Below, one piece after another: positions 35,438 to 43,198 of a stretch of DNA of 64,000 nt. The notes beneath the pieces are model-generated. The model saw only the letters and a program-made list of their open reading frames with translations. It ran no database searches and had not been told where the DNA came from. Each line of letters opens with the position of its first letter. Position 1 is the first letter of the stretch. The stretch is from an uncultured Oscillospiraceae bacterium. Lineage in GTDB: Bacteria > Bacillota > Clostridia > Oscillospirales > Oscillospiraceae. The position numbers were made by a program, and so were the translations under genes. The DNA lies in contig CANQYW010000002.1 in NCBI GenBank assembly GCA_947628185.1, forward strand, positions 117,443-181,442, read 5' to 3'.

Positions 35438-35959
35438 ATGAAATATACACTTTTAGGCGGGGTCCTATATAAACGTGGCGGCAAGGACCCGCTGGCACGG
35501 ATAAAGGCAGCCGCGCCGGGGTACGTCCGGCAGATAGACTCCTGTGACGGCGCGAAACACCTGGAGACCAGGATACAGTACATCGACAGCCATATGAATG
35601 CCTTTGACGCCCGCAACCGGGAGTACGTGGCGGTGTGCGACGGGAGCGTCTGCGCCCTGGCCCACCCGGACTACGCCCCCGGGGAGGACCCCAAAGAGCA
35701 GGGCTGGCCGGTGTGCCGCTGCCCCAGGGTGGACAGGGCGAACGTGGAGCTGGGGGGCTGCCCCATGGAGCTCACAATGCGCTCCTCCCAGGTCTACATA
35801 CTGATGAGCCACGGGGATCTCGCCATGCGGATACGCCACCGGGGCATCGCCGGGGGCTGGGACATCGACGCCCGCGAGGACCTGACGCCGGAGGTCATAT
35901 GCTGTATATTCGTCTTCTCCCGCTACATGGAGAGGGAGAACGAGTTCATAACGGTCTAA
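35438..35959 (+). CDS. Hypothetical protein downstream of chrA pair
   Basis: A 173-residue soluble protein (MKYTLLGGVLYKRGG...) with a cluster of Cys residues (VCRCPR, GGCPMEL). No signal peptide or membrane helix. It follows chrA2 by 11 bases with a GGGGGGAG ribosome site, so it is probably in the same transcript. The 3' end overlaps rsmI by four bases on the other strand. I do not recognise a family. Confidence 0.7.
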   Translation: MKYTLLGGVLYKRGGKDPLARIKAAAPGYVRQIDSCDGAKHLETRIQYIDSHMNAFDARNREYVAVCDGSVCALAHPDYAPGEDPKEQGWPVCRCPRVDRANVELGGCPMELTMRSSQVYILMSHGDLAMRIRHRGIAGGWDIDAREDLTPEVICCIFVFSRYMERENEFITV

Positions 35960-36792
35960 TCCTCCCCTGATAGTAATAGGGCGTCGTATATGGCGTTTTT
36001 GGAGACGCCCGTGCGCTGACTGGCCCGCTTGGAGGCGTCCCGGAGGCTCATACCGCTCTCCATTAGCTCCCGGGCGAGCTTGACGGCCTCCGGCAGAGTG
36101 GCGGCGGGCGCCTCCTCCTCCCCGGCGCCCCCCACCACCAGGACGTACTCCCCCCGGGGGGCCGTCTCACGGTAATGCTCCAGGGCTTTCTGGATGGTTG
36201 TGAGCTCCGTCTCCTCGTGGAGCTTTGTTATCTCTCGGCACAGCGCTATTGGCCGGTCCCCTAAAACTTCGAGCATGTCCTCCAACGTCCGCAGGAGCTT
36301 GTGGGGGGCCTCATAGAAGACCATGGTGCGGCGCTCACTGCGAAGGGAGTCGAGGTGCTCAAACCGGCTCTTTCGGTTGACGGAGAGAAACCCCTCGAAT
36401 GTGAACCGCCCCGTGGGCAATCCCGAGAGGGCCAGGGCCGTCGTCACCGCCGTGGGGCCCGGGACGGCGAGGACCTCTATCCCCCGGCTCCGGGCCTCCC
36501 GCACCAGGTCCTCACCGGGGTCCGAGATGGCCGGCATACCAGCGTCCGTCACAAGGGCGCAGGTCTCCCCCGCCTCTATGCGGCTCAAGATCCTGGGGCC
36601 GCTCTCGGCCCTGTTGTGCTCGTAGTAGCTCACGAGCTCTTTTTTTATGCCCAGATGGCTTAGAAGTTTCATGGTGACGCGGGTGTCCTCCGCCGCGATG
36701 AAATCCGCCCCGCTCAAGACTTCCGCCGCCCGGGGGGACAGGTCCCCTAAATTGCCGATGGGCGTCCCCACGAGATAGAGCTTTCCTGACAT
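35956..36792 (-). CDS. rsmI: 16S rRNA (cytidine1402-2'-O)-methyltransferase
   Basis: A 278-residue tetrapyrrole-methylase-fold enzyme that methylates C1402 in the ribosomal P site using SAM. It has LYLVGTPIGNLGDLSPRAAEVL at the start, AAEDTRVT, VTDAGMPAISDPGEDLV and GPTAVTTALALSGLPTGRFTFEGFL. A C-terminal HTH-like segment (RDASKRASQRTGVSKNAIYDALL) is common in Firmicutes. ATG 36792 follows GGAGGT at good spacing. Probably co-transcribed with trmN6. Confidence 0.95.
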   Translation of the reverse strand: MSGKLYLVGTPIGNLGDLSPRAAEVLSGADFIAAEDTRVTMKLLSHLGIKKELVSYYEHNRAESGPRILSRIEAGETCALVTDAGMPAISDPGEDLVREARSRGIEVLAVPGPTAVTTALALSGLPTGRFTFEGFLSVNRKSRFEHLDSLRSERRTMVFYEAPHKLLRTLEDMLEVLGDRPIALCREITKLHEETELTTIQKALEHYRETAPRGEYVLVVGGAGEEEAPAATLPEAVKLARELMESGMSLRDASKRASQRTGVSKNAIYDALLLSGED

Positions 36793-36828
36793 GCGTACCT
36801 CCATTTTTTATAGTGCGCTTATTATTAA

Positions 36829-37539
36829 TTATAAATGGTATATCTCTCTGGCCTCCGGGGTGTCCTCGCCCCCGGGGGTCTTTAATATTAGCTCCGGCTC
36901 CACACGAAGGCCCGGCTTGCCGCCCCGGCGGCACTCTATTAGCGCCGCGAAGGGCGGGGCCTCCACCCCCGCCGCCGCGAGGCGCAGACGCTTGGGCTCG
37001 AGGCCGTGACCTGATAGCGTCACCATGGCCTCCGCCAGCCGCTCCGGGGGGTAGACGAGGGCGAGACGCCCCCCGTCCCCCAAAAGTTTCGCCGCCGCCT
37101 CCGCGATCTCCGCAAGAGTGCAGGCCCGCTCCTCCCGGGCCACCCGCCGCCCCTCCGCCGGGGCCCCGCCGTGTCCGGGGACGAAGTAGGGGGGATTTGT
37201 CACGATGAGCTGGAACTTCCCCACCTCCGCCTCCCGGAGCTCCCGGAGGTCCCGCTGTAGGACATGGAGGCGGTCATTAAGGTTATTTAGCTCCACGTTA
37301 CGCCGCGCCAGCGCCGCCGCCGCGGGGTCTATCTCCACCATACATATCCCGGCGGTCCGGGAACGGGCGGAGAGTATCAAAGATATGACCCCCGAGCCGC
37401 AGCCAAAGTCCGCCGCCCGGCGCACACCGGCGAGGGACGGAAAGGCCCCCAAAATTACGCTGTCCGTGCAGACGGGCTCCGCCGCAGAGCTCACCTCCAT
37501 CCTGGGCCCCCCGGGCCAGAGGTCAAAATATTCCGGCAT
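36829..37539 (-). CDS. trmN6: tRNA1(Val) (adenine37-N6)-methyltransferase family protein
   Basis: A 236-residue SAM-dependent methyltransferase. It has the SAM motif ADFGCGSGVISLIL at about residues 44-57, MVEIDPAA, and the catalytic NPPY at about 115. N6-adenine methylation of tRNA1Val position 37 is the E. coli activity; the Firmicute orthologue is located next to rsmI/yabB genes, as here. Could also act on another RNA. Confidence 0.85.
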   Translation of the reverse strand: MPEYFDLWPGGPRMEVSSAAEPVCTDSVILGAFPSLAGVRRAADFGCGSGVISLILSARSRTAGICMVEIDPAAAALARRNVELNNLNDRLHVLQRDLRELREAEVGKFQLIVTNPPYFVPGHGGAPAEGRRVAREERACTLAEIAEAAAKLLGDGGRLALVYPPERLAEAMVTLSGHGLEPKRLRLAAAGVEAPPFAALIECRRGGKPGLRVEPELILKTPGGEDTPEAREIYHL

Positions 37540-37562
37540 AGTTTATCACTCCAAACACGCTA

Positions 37563-37596
37563 AAGGCGGTGGGTCGTCTTTTCCCACCGCCTTTTC
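37563..37596. terminator. Terminator after ferredoxin gene
   Basis: AAAGGCGGTGGG / CCCACCGCCTTTT stem-loop. Lies downstream of the ferredoxin gene and upstream of trmN6. Confidence 0.75.
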
Positions 37597-37629
37597 GCAG
37601 TCTCTCTTGGTGTCAGGCGAGCTCTAAGC

Positions 37630-37800
37630 TCACTCCTCGCTGATGGCTCCCACAGGGCAAGCGCCCTCGCAAGCGCCGCAGTCGATGCAGGTGTCGGGAT
37701 CCACTTCGTACTTGCCGTCGCCCTCAGAAATAGCGCTGACGGGGCAGTTGGACGCGCAGGTGCCGCAAGCGATGCAGTCGTCAGAAATCTTTCTTGCCAT
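37630..37800 (-). CDS. 2[4Fe-4S] ferredoxin
   Basis: A 56-residue clostridial-type electron carrier. It has two CxxCxxCxxxCP motifs (CIACGTCASNCP and CIDCGACEGACP) separated by the usual loop. GGAGGT precedes ATG 37800. It carries low-potential electrons for pyruvate:ferredoxin oxidoreductase, hydrogenase or nitrogen metabolism in anaerobes. Single-gene unit. Confidence 0.96.
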   Translation of the reverse strand: MARKISDDCIACGTCASNCPVSAISEGDGKYEVDPDTCIDCGACEGACPVGAISEE

Positions 37801-37825
37801 GTTATGTACCTCCAAATATTCTTTA

Positions 37826-37854
37826 TTTAGACAGGCAGCCAAACCTATCGTCAA
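37826..37854 (-). promoter_or_regulatory. Ferredoxin gene promoter
   Basis: TTGACG (37854-37849), a 17-bp spacer and TCTAAA (37831-37826) on the minus strand. Between here and the CtsR sites (37855-38042) I see only AT-rich non-coding sequence. Confidence 0.55.
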
Positions 37855-38042
37855 TAGCATTGTAACACGTTTTTGTGAAAAATCAATAAAAATTTCTGCC
37901 CCCTCTCACATTTTTTGGCTCTATTTCCCCTCTGCCCTTTAAACCCCCGAAAGGTCAAATATCTGAAAAACGGAGAAAATTTGAGATATTCTTTGAAATT
38001 TAAAGATAACCCCGGATTTCAGAATAGTCAGTGAACGTCAAA

Positions 38043-38123
38043 GGTCAAATTAGGTCAGAGACGATGTTGAGAAAAACGGCCTCACAGTGTATCATATCAG
38101 TCGAAAGGTCAAAGATAGTCAAA
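38043..38123 (+). promoter_or_regulatory. CtsR-controlled promoter of ctsR operon
   Basis: Two CtsR heptad-repeat operators flank a promoter. GGTCAAA-TTA-GGTCAGA lies at 38043-38059; TTGAGA (38067-38072), a 17-bp spacer and TATCAT (38090-38095) form the promoter; GGTCAAA-GAT-AGTCAAA lies at 38107-38123. More GGTCAAA-like half-sites lie upstream (37962) and downstream (38137). This matches established autoregulation of ctsR operons. Confidence 0.9.
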
Positions 38124-38160
38124 GGCAAAGAGCAATAGTCAAAAGAAGGAGTTGGGACCC

Positions 38161-38607
38161 GTGGGTATAAGCGATGTGATAGCGGACTTTATAAATGAGC
38201 TCCTCAGCGAGGACAGCACGGCGGAGGTACAGCGCTCGGAGCTGGCGAACCGTTTCGGGTGCGTGCCAAGCCAGATTAACTACGTCATCTCCACCCGGTT
38301 CTCCCCGGAGCGGGGGTACGTGGTGGAGAGCCGCCGGGGCGGCGGCGGGTACATCCGCATAAGGCGGGTGCAGGCGGACCCCAAGCTCCTGCTGATGCAC
38401 ACGGTGAACGCCATTGGCTCGGACATCGACCTGCGGTCGGCGGCGGCGCTCCTCTCAAACTGCGTGTCGGCGGGGGTCCTCGACGAGGCGGCGGCCAGGC
38501 TCATGCTCTCCGCCGTCAGCGATGCGTCACTCAAGCCCCTCCCACCGGAGGCGCGGGGGAGGCTCCGGGCGTCGATACTAAAGCAGATGCTCCTGGCCTC
38601 CATGTGA
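38161..38607 (+). CDS. ctsR: Heat-shock repressor CtsR
   Basis: A 148-residue repressor of protein quality-control genes. It starts GISDVIADFINELL and has the winged-helix region with FGCVPSQINYVISTRFSPERGYVVESRRGGGGYIRI; the glycine-rich wing acts as the heat sensor in B. subtilis CtsR. GTG 38161 follows GGAG and fits the conserved start. First gene of ctsR-mcsA-clpC, behind its own operators. Confidence 0.95.
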   Translation: MGISDVIADFINELLSEDSTAEVQRSELANRFGCVPSQINYVISTRFSPERGYVVESRRGGGGYIRIRRVQADPKLLLMHTVNAIGSDIDLRSAAALLSNCVSAGVLDEAAARLMLSAVSDASLKPLPPEARGRLRASILKQMLLASM

Positions 38608-38646
38608 AAAAATTTTCTTTGTATATTTGAAAGGAGTCTATTAGTT

Positions 38647-39156
38647 ATGAAGTGCACGAATTGCGGCAAGAATAATGCAAGCTACCACTACAGGATGAAC
38701 GTAAACGGCCAGGTGACGGAGGCACACCTCTGCCCCGAGTGCGCAGCGAAACTTGACCCCATGCGGGAGATGGCCTCGGAGTCGAGGAGCCTCTTTGGGG
38801 ACGCCTTTGGCGGGGACCTCTTTGAGGACTTCTTCTCCCAGAGCCCCTTCGAGGGATTTTTCGGGGAGGGCGTCCTCGGCGGCTATCCCTTCGGGCGGCG
38901 GAGTTTATTCGCCCCCCTGGGCGGGCTCTTCGGCGGGTACGCCCCGGCGAGGATCGAGATAACCTTCCCGGAGGGCGCCTCGAACACTGATACCGCGCCC
39001 CGGGAGGATAACACATCCGCTGACCCGGAGCTCTCCAAGCGGCGGGAGATAAACGCCCTCCGGGCACAGATGGAGGAGGCCGCGAAGGCGGAGGACTACG
39101 AGCGGGCCGCCAAGCTCCGGGACGAGCTGCGGCGTCTCGAGGGCGACAAGAAATAA
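38647..39156 (+). CDS. mcsA: McsA-like zinc/UVR-motif protein
   Basis: A 169-residue protein with N-terminal zinc ligands CTNCGKN and CPEC, a Gly/Phe-rich middle (SLFGDAFGGDLFEDFF, GGLFGGYAPARIEI) and a C-terminal UVR motif (EINALRAQMEEAAKAEDYERAAKLRDELRRLE). In Bacillus McsA activates the arginine kinase McsB and modulates ClpC. Here the mcsB gene that should follow is absent, so McsA probably acts directly with ClpC and CtsR. Only one clear zinc-ligand pair region is seen rather than the repeated CxxC sets of B. subtilis McsA. Confidence 0.88.
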   Translation: MKCTNCGKNNASYHYRMNVNGQVTEAHLCPECAAKLDPMREMASESRSLFGDAFGGDLFEDFFSQSPFEGFFGEGVLGGYPFGRRSLFAPLGGLFGGYAPARIEITFPEGASNTDTAPREDNTSADPELSKRREINALRAQMEEAAKAEDYERAAKLRDELRRLEGDKK

Positions 39157-39207
39157 GTAACCCATCTGCAAGAGAGAAAACGACAGTCGGACAAGGAGGA
39201 TAAGAGC

Positions 39208-41655
39208 ATGAAGTTTGAGGATAGATTCACCGAGCGGGCCAAGAGCGCCCTCAGTCTCGCCCACGAGTCCGCGGCGGAGCTGGGCCACGGGTACGTGGGG
39301 AGCGAACACATACTTCTGGGCATAGCCATGGAGGGCGGCGGCAGCGCCGCCAAGGTCCTCCGGGACTCCGGCATGGACCGGGAGCTCATCCGTGCCGCCA
39401 TTGAGAAGATAATTGGCCGTGGGGAGCGGGCGGAGACCACGGTCCAGGGGCTGACGCCGAGAGCAAAGCACGTCATTGAGCTCGCGGTAGCGGAGTCCCA
39501 GAGGCTGGGCCACAGCTACGTGGGCACGGAGCACCTTCTCATGGGCATACTGCGGGACCAGGACAGCGTGGCCTCCAAGGTGCTCCTCACCGCCGGGGCG
39601 GACCCCAATAAGATATACACAGATCTAATTAATATGTTCAACCCCACGGAGCGGAAGAAGGCCCCGGCGGCGGAGCGCCGTCACCCGGACACAAAGGTCC
39701 TGGACCAATTCTCCCGGGACCTCACCTCCATGGCCTCCCGTGGGCTCCTGGACCCGGTCATAGGCCGGGACAAGGAGGTGCAGAGGGTCATCCAGATCCT
39801 CTCCCGCCGCACGAAGAATAACCCGGTGCTCATCGGGGAGCCGGGCGTGGGGAAGACGGCCATAGCCGAGGGATTAGCCCAGAAGATAGTCTCCGGGGAC
39901 GTGCCCGAGTGCCTGGAGGGCAAGAGAGTTGTGTCCCTCGACCTCACCGGCATGGTGGCGGGGACAAAGTACCGCGGGGACTTCGAGGAGCGGATAAAGA
40001 GCGCCCTCGAGGAGGTAAAGAAGGCCCGGGACGTCATACTCTTCATCGACGAGCTCCACACCATCATCGGCGCGGGGTCGGCGGAGGGGTCCATCGACGC
40101 CTCCAACATCCTGAAACCCGCCCTCAGCCGGGGCGAGATACAGTGCATCGGCGCCACCACCCTCAACGAGTACCGCAAGCACATCGAGAAGGACGCGGCC
40201 CTGGAGAGGCGTTTCCAACCCGTCCAAGTGGACGAGCCCACGGAGGAGGAGTCCATCGCCATCCTGAAGGGCCTCCGGGATAAGTACGAGGCCCACCACA
40301 AATTAGAGATCACCGACGAGGCCATAGAGGCGGCTGTCAAGATGTCCGAGCGGTATATAAACGACCGTTTCCTGCCGGACAAGGCCATAGACCTCATAGA
40401 CGAGGCCGCCTCCCGGGTGCGGATGGAGGAGATGAAACTCCCCCCCGACCTGCAGACGCTGGAGAGCGAACTCGCCTCCCTCGCCGCCGAGAAGGAGGCC
40501 GCCGTGCAGAACCAGGACTTCGAGCGGGCCGCCCAGGTCCGTGACGCGGAGCGGGCCAAGAGGGCGGAGCTGGAGGAGACCCGCCGCCGCTGGTCCGAGG
40601 GCCGCATGGGCACGGGCAAGCGCGTGCTGGAGGAGGACATAGCAGCCGTGGTCTCCGGGTGGACGGGCATACCCGTCACCACCCTCACGGAGGACGAGAG
40701 CGCGAGGCTCATGCGTATGGAGGAGATACTTCACTCCCGCGTGGTGGGCCAGGACGAGGCCGTCCGGGCGGTGGCGAGGGCCATCCGCCGGGGCCGCGTG
40801 GGCCTCAAGGACCCCAAGCGCCCCGTGGGCTCGTTCCTGTTCCTGGGCCCCACGGGCGTGGGCAAGACGGAACTCTGCCGGGCCCTCGCCCAGGCGCTGT
40901 TCGGCGACGAGAACGCCATGATAAGAGTCGATATGTCCGAGTACATGGAGAAACACACCGTCTCCAAGCTCATCGGCTCGCCCCCGGGGTACGTGGGCTA
41001 TGACGAGGGCGGCCAGCTCACCGAGAAGGTCCGCCGTCGCCCCTACTCCGTGGTGCTCTTCGACGAGATAGAGAAGGCCCACGAGGACGTATTCAATATA
41101 ATGCTACAGATAATGGACGACGGCCGCCTCACCGACTCCCAGGGCCGCCGGGTGGACTTCAGGAACACCATCATCGTCATGACCTCCAACGTGGGTGCCA
41201 AGAACATAACTGAGCGGGCGAAACCCCTGGGTTTCTCCGCCGAGAGCGGCGGCGAGACCACCCTCTCCGACGAGCGTATCCGGGAGGCCGTCATGGGGGA
41301 CCTGCGCCGGACCTTCCGGCCCGAGTTCCTAAATAGGATTGACGAGACCATCGTCTTCCACCAGCTCACAAAGCCGGAGATCCGGGAGATATGCCGCAAT
41401 ATGCTAAATGTGGTGAGCGGGCGCGTGGCCAATATGGGCCTCAAGCTCAGCGTCCAGGAGGAGGCCGTAGATATCTTGGCGGAGGCGGGATTTGACCCCA
41501 TATACGGCGCCCGTCCCCTGCGGCGGAAGATACAGAGCATGGTGGAGGACGCCATCGCCGAGAAACTCCTTGACGGCGCGGCCGCCCCCGGCGACACCAT
41601 CGACCTCACCGCCGAGAACGGCGAACTCAAAATAGAGGCCGTAAAAGCGCAGTAA
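39208..41655 (+). CDS. clpC: ATP-dependent Clp protease ATP-binding subunit ClpC
   Basis: An 815-residue AAA+ unfoldase that feeds substrates to ClpP. In order: Clp N-domain double repeat (1-145), AAA-1 with GEPGVGKT, a middle domain with UVR motif ([18 protein letters not shown]), AAA-2 with GPTGVGKTE, and the C-terminal D2 small domain with [17 protein letters not shown] lies before the ATG. It is 52 bases after mcsA and ends before a strong terminator. CtsR-controlled. Confidence 0.97.
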   Translation: MKFEDRFTERAKSALSLAHESAAELGHGYVGSEHILLGIAMEGGGSAAKVLRDSGMDRELIRAAIEKIIGRGERAETTVQGLTPRAKHVIELAVAESQRLGHSYVGTEHLLMGILRDQDSVASKVLLTAGADPNKIYTDLINMFNPTERKKAPAAERRHPDTKVLDQFSRDLTSMASRGLLDPVIGRDKEVQRVIQILSRRTKNNPVLIGEPGVGKTAIAEGLAQKIVSGDVPECLEGKRVVSLDLTGMVAGTKYRGDFEERIKSALEEVKKARDVILFIDELHTIIGAGSAEGSIDASNILKPALSRGEIQCIGATTLNEYRKHIEKDAALERRFQPVQVDEPTEEESIAILKGLRDKYEAHHKLEITDEAIEAAVKMSERYINDRFLPDKAIDLIDEAASRVRMEEMKLPPDLQTLESELASLAAEKEAAVQNQDFERAAQVRDAERAKRAELEETRRRWSEGRMGTGKRVLEEDIAAVVSGWTGIPVTTLTEDESARLMRMEEILHSRVVGQDEAVRAVARAIRRGRVGLKDPKRPVGSFLFLGPTGVGKTELCRALAQALFGDENAMIRVDMSEYMEKHTVSKLIGSPPGYVGYDEGGQLTEKVRRRPYSVVLFDEIEKAHEDVFNIMLQIMDDGRLTDSQGRRVDFRNTIIVMTSNVGAKNITERAKPLGFSAESGGETTLSDERIREAVMGDLRRTFRPEFLNRIDETIVFHQLTKPEIREICRNMLNVVSGRVANMGLKLSVQEEAVDILAEAGFDPIYGARPLRRKIQSMVEDAIAEKLLDGAAAPGDTIDLTAENGELKIEAVKAQ

Positions 41656-41674
41656 AGCCTCAATAGACGATAAA

Positions 41675-41704
41675 GCCCGCCGGGAGAGCAGTTCCCCGGC
41701 GGGC
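41675..41704 (+). terminator. clpC operon terminator
   Basis: GCCCGCCGGG / CCCGGCGGGC perfect stem, followed by AGTTTATATTT. Confidence 0.85.
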
Positions 41705-41732
41705 AGTTTATATTTCGCTAAAAAAATATATA

Positions 41733-41761
41733 TTGACATACTCCGCCTTTTGTGGTATTAC
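41733..41761 (+). promoter_or_regulatory. Toxin promoter, unit 1 (repeated at 42180 and 42627)
   Basis: TTGACA, a 17-bp spacer and TATTAC. The same boxes recur at 42180-42208 and 42627-42655. Confidence 0.8.
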
Positions 41762-41785
41762 TGAGATAGCCAAGAGAGGCGGCGG

Positions 41786-41812
41786 GTTGTTCCTCCGGAA
41801 GGGGGTGACAAC
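41786..41812 (+). promoter_or_regulatory. Ribosome-site-sequestering hairpin, toxin unit 1
   Basis: GTTGT..CTCC-GGAA-GGGG..ACAAC pairs the ribosome-binding G-run with an upstream anti-SD, ending at the base before ATG. This would keep the mRNA translationally closed, as in other type I toxins. Identical in unit 2; in unit 3 the loop is GAGA and the pairing is kept. Confidence 0.75.
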
Positions 41813-41905
41813 ATGAGCGTGATTGAAGTAATACAATTACTTAATCTCGTTGCGGTTGTTGTCTTTGGGGTTATTAGCGTAACCACTAATAACAACAAGA
41901 AATAA
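41813..41905 (+). CDS. Type I toxin-like hydrophobic peptide, unit 1 (30 aa)
   Basis: Too short for the ORF track. It reads MSVIEVIQLLNL, a membrane helix VAVVVFGVISV (residues 13-23), then TTNNNKK. A short N-terminal amphipathic part, one helix and a lysine/asparagine tail match TxpA and the putative holin-like toxin (Hol-Tox) group. It probably inserts into the cell's own membrane when over-produced. GGGGGTG lies before the ATG but inside a hairpin. The antisense RNA from the opposite strand covers its 3' end. Confidence 0.8.
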   Translation: MSVIEVIQLLNLVAVVVFGVISVTTNNNKK

Positions 41906-41996
41906 CCGCTCTCACTTCCACAGCAAGAGCGGCGTTTCCTACAGATACTTAGGATATTGAGGAACGACTGCTATTGCGACTAGCGGCCGTCTTTCT
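41890..41996 (-). ncRNA. Antisense antitoxin RNA, unit 1 (RatA-like)
   Basis: A perfect consensus promoter lies on the minus strand: TTGACA (42031-42026), a 17-bp spacer and TATAAT (42008-42003). Transcription would start near 41996 and end at a hairpin CCGCTCT/AGAGCGG (41932-41906) followed by TTATTTCTTGTTGTT, about 107 nt. It overlaps the toxin mRNA's 3' part, as RatA does txpA. Ends are estimates. Confidence 0.7.
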
Positions 41997-42055
41997 TGGC
42001 TTATTATATGCCAGAGCAGCTCAAATGTCAAGAGTTGCGCAAGAAAATTTTCTGG

Positions 42056-42080
42056 GTGCCCAGTCCGGGCGCTCTTTTTT
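42056..42080 (+). terminator. Toxin mRNA terminator, unit 1 (repeated at 42503 and 42951)
   Basis: GTGCCC-AGTCC-GGGCGC followed by TCTTTTTTG on the plus strand. A toxin transcript from 41768 to here would be about 310 nt and cover the whole antisense gene. Confidence 0.6.
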
Positions 42081-42259
42081 GTTGCCATCGGCGCTCACCT
42101 ACCCGGACACCATACATTTAAACTGTGGTTTGTCCCCGCCTCATCGCATATTATCTTGTCGAAAAATACGAAATATGTATTGACATAACCTCCAACTTGT
42201 GGTATTACTGAGGTAGCCAAGAGAGGCGGCGGGTTGTTCCTCCGGAAGGGGGTGACAAC

Positions 42260-42352
42260 ATGAGCGTGATTGAAGTAATACAATTACTTAATCTCGTTGC
42301 GGTTGTTGTCTTTGGGGTTATTAGCGTAACCACTAATAACAACAAGAAATAA
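42260..42352 (+). CDS. Type I toxin-like hydrophobic peptide, unit 2 (30 aa)
   Basis: Same peptide sequence as unit 1, in a nearly identical unit with the same sequestering hairpin upstream. The identity argues for recent duplication. Confidence 0.8.
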   Translation: MSVIEVIQLLNLVAVVVFGVISVTTNNNKK

Positions 42353-42443
42353 CCGCTCTCACTTCCACAGCAAGAGCGGCGTTTCCTACAGATACTTAGG
42401 ATATTGAGGAACGACTGCTATTGCGACTAGCGGCCGTCTTTCT
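42337..42443 (-). ncRNA. Antisense antitoxin RNA, unit 2
   Basis: Same sequence as unit 1's antisense RNA. TTGACA/TATAAT promoter at 42478-42450 on the minus strand and the same hairpin terminator. Confidence 0.7.
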
Positions 42444-42707
42444 TGGCTTATTATATGCCAGAGCAGCTCAAATGTCAAGAGTTGCGCAAGAAAATTTTCT
42501 GGGTGCCCAGTCCGGGCGCTCTTTTTTGTTGCCATCGGCGCTCACCTACCCGGACACCATACATTTAAACTGTGGTTTGTCCCCGCCTCATCGCATATTA
42601 TCTTGTCGAAAAATACGAAATATGTATTGACATAACCTCCAACTTGTGGTATTACTGAGGTAGCCAAGAGAGGCGGCAGGTTGTTCCTCCGAGAGGGGGT
42701 TGACAAC

Positions 42708-42800
42708 ATGAGCACAATTGAAGTATTAGAGCTACTCAACTTACTCGCGGTTGTTGTCATTGGGGTTGTTAGTATAACCACTAACATCAACAAGAAATAA
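42708..42800 (+). CDS. Type I toxin-like hydrophobic peptide, unit 3 (30 aa, diverged)
   Basis: It reads MSTIEVLELLNLLAVVVIGVVSITTNINKK. All changes from units 1 and 2 are conservative (V/L, F/I), keeping the helix and the NKK tail, which suggests purifying selection and a working gene. The ribosome site is again inside a hairpin. Confidence 0.8.
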   Translation: MSTIEVLELLNLLAVVVIGVVSITTNINKK

Positions 42801-42891
42801 CCGCCCCTGCCTGTGGCAAGAGCGGCGTTTCCTACAGATACTCTGGATATTGAGGAACGACCGCTATCGCCCAATAGCAGGCCGTCTTTCT
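42785..42891 (-). ncRNA. Antisense antitoxin RNA, unit 3
   Basis: TTGACA (42926-42921), a 17-bp spacer and TATAAT (42903-42898) on the minus strand. The terminator arm sequences have changed (CCGC..TGCC-TGT-GGCA..GCGG) but still pair. It may be specific for its own toxin mRNA. Confidence 0.65.
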
Positions 42892-43100
42892 TGGCCTATT
42901 ATATGTCAGAGCGGCTCAAATGTCAAGAGTTGCGCGAGAAAATTTTCTGGGTGCCCAGTCCGGGCGCTCTTTTTTTGTCGCCAGCGGCTCTCACCTACCC
43001 GGACTCCACACATTGTCTATATCGCAATACTTTAAAATACTTTGGCATCTTCCACAAATCCGGCGCCGAAACTTTGTGAGGTTCGACGGCGAATTTGGCC

Positions 43101-43160
43101 TTGATATTTCGGAATACTTCGTATATAATAAGCATAGTAAAAGTATTACGAAGTACTTCG
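43101..43160 (+). promoter_or_regulatory. Promoter/operator of replication module
   Basis: TTGATA (43101-43106), a 17-bp spacer and TATAAT (43124-43129). A near-palindrome (GAATACTTCGTA ... TACGAAGTACTT) brackets the -10 box, suggesting a phage-type repressor site. The relic at 14884 carries a perfect version. Confidence 0.7.
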
Positions 43161-43198
43161 GGAACCTTTACAATTAAATACTGAAAGGAAAGTTACAT

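Larger units (their letters stand above)
41733..43080. repeat. Three tandem ~447-bp units (type I toxin-antitoxin array)
   Basis: Units begin at TTGACA 41733, 42180 and 42627, an exact 447-bp period. Units 1 and 2 are almost identical outside the first ~40 bases; unit 3 is clearly diverged but keeps every element. Each unit holds, on the plus strand, a promoter, a leader hairpin, a 30-codon hydrophobic peptide gene and a terminator; on the minus strand it has a consensus promoter and a short antisense RNA. The high identity of units 1 and 2 implies recent duplication or gene conversion. Confidence 0.9.

Noticed and set aside
39681-41082. Long minus-strand ORFs (343 aa, 259 aa) opposite clpC
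   Set aside because: Typical GC-rich antisense frames of a highly conserved gene; Ser/Arg-rich without motifs.
41974-42630. Repeated 69-aa ORF (MRLAAVFLGLLYARAAQ...) at 41974 and 42421
   Set aside because: It is repeated only because the 447-bp unit is repeated. It spans the antisense promoter and the toxin terminator, lacks a good ribosome site, and is not kept in unit 3.
42542-42874. 110-aa minus-strand ORF across toxin units 2 and 3
   Set aside because: It reads antisense through the toxin gene, promoter and antisense RNA; no ribosome site and no counterpart of the same length in units 1 and 2.
41733-43080. CRISPR-like array
   Set aside because: The repeat unit is 447 bp with internal genes and promoters; no short direct repeats with unique spacers and no cas genes.
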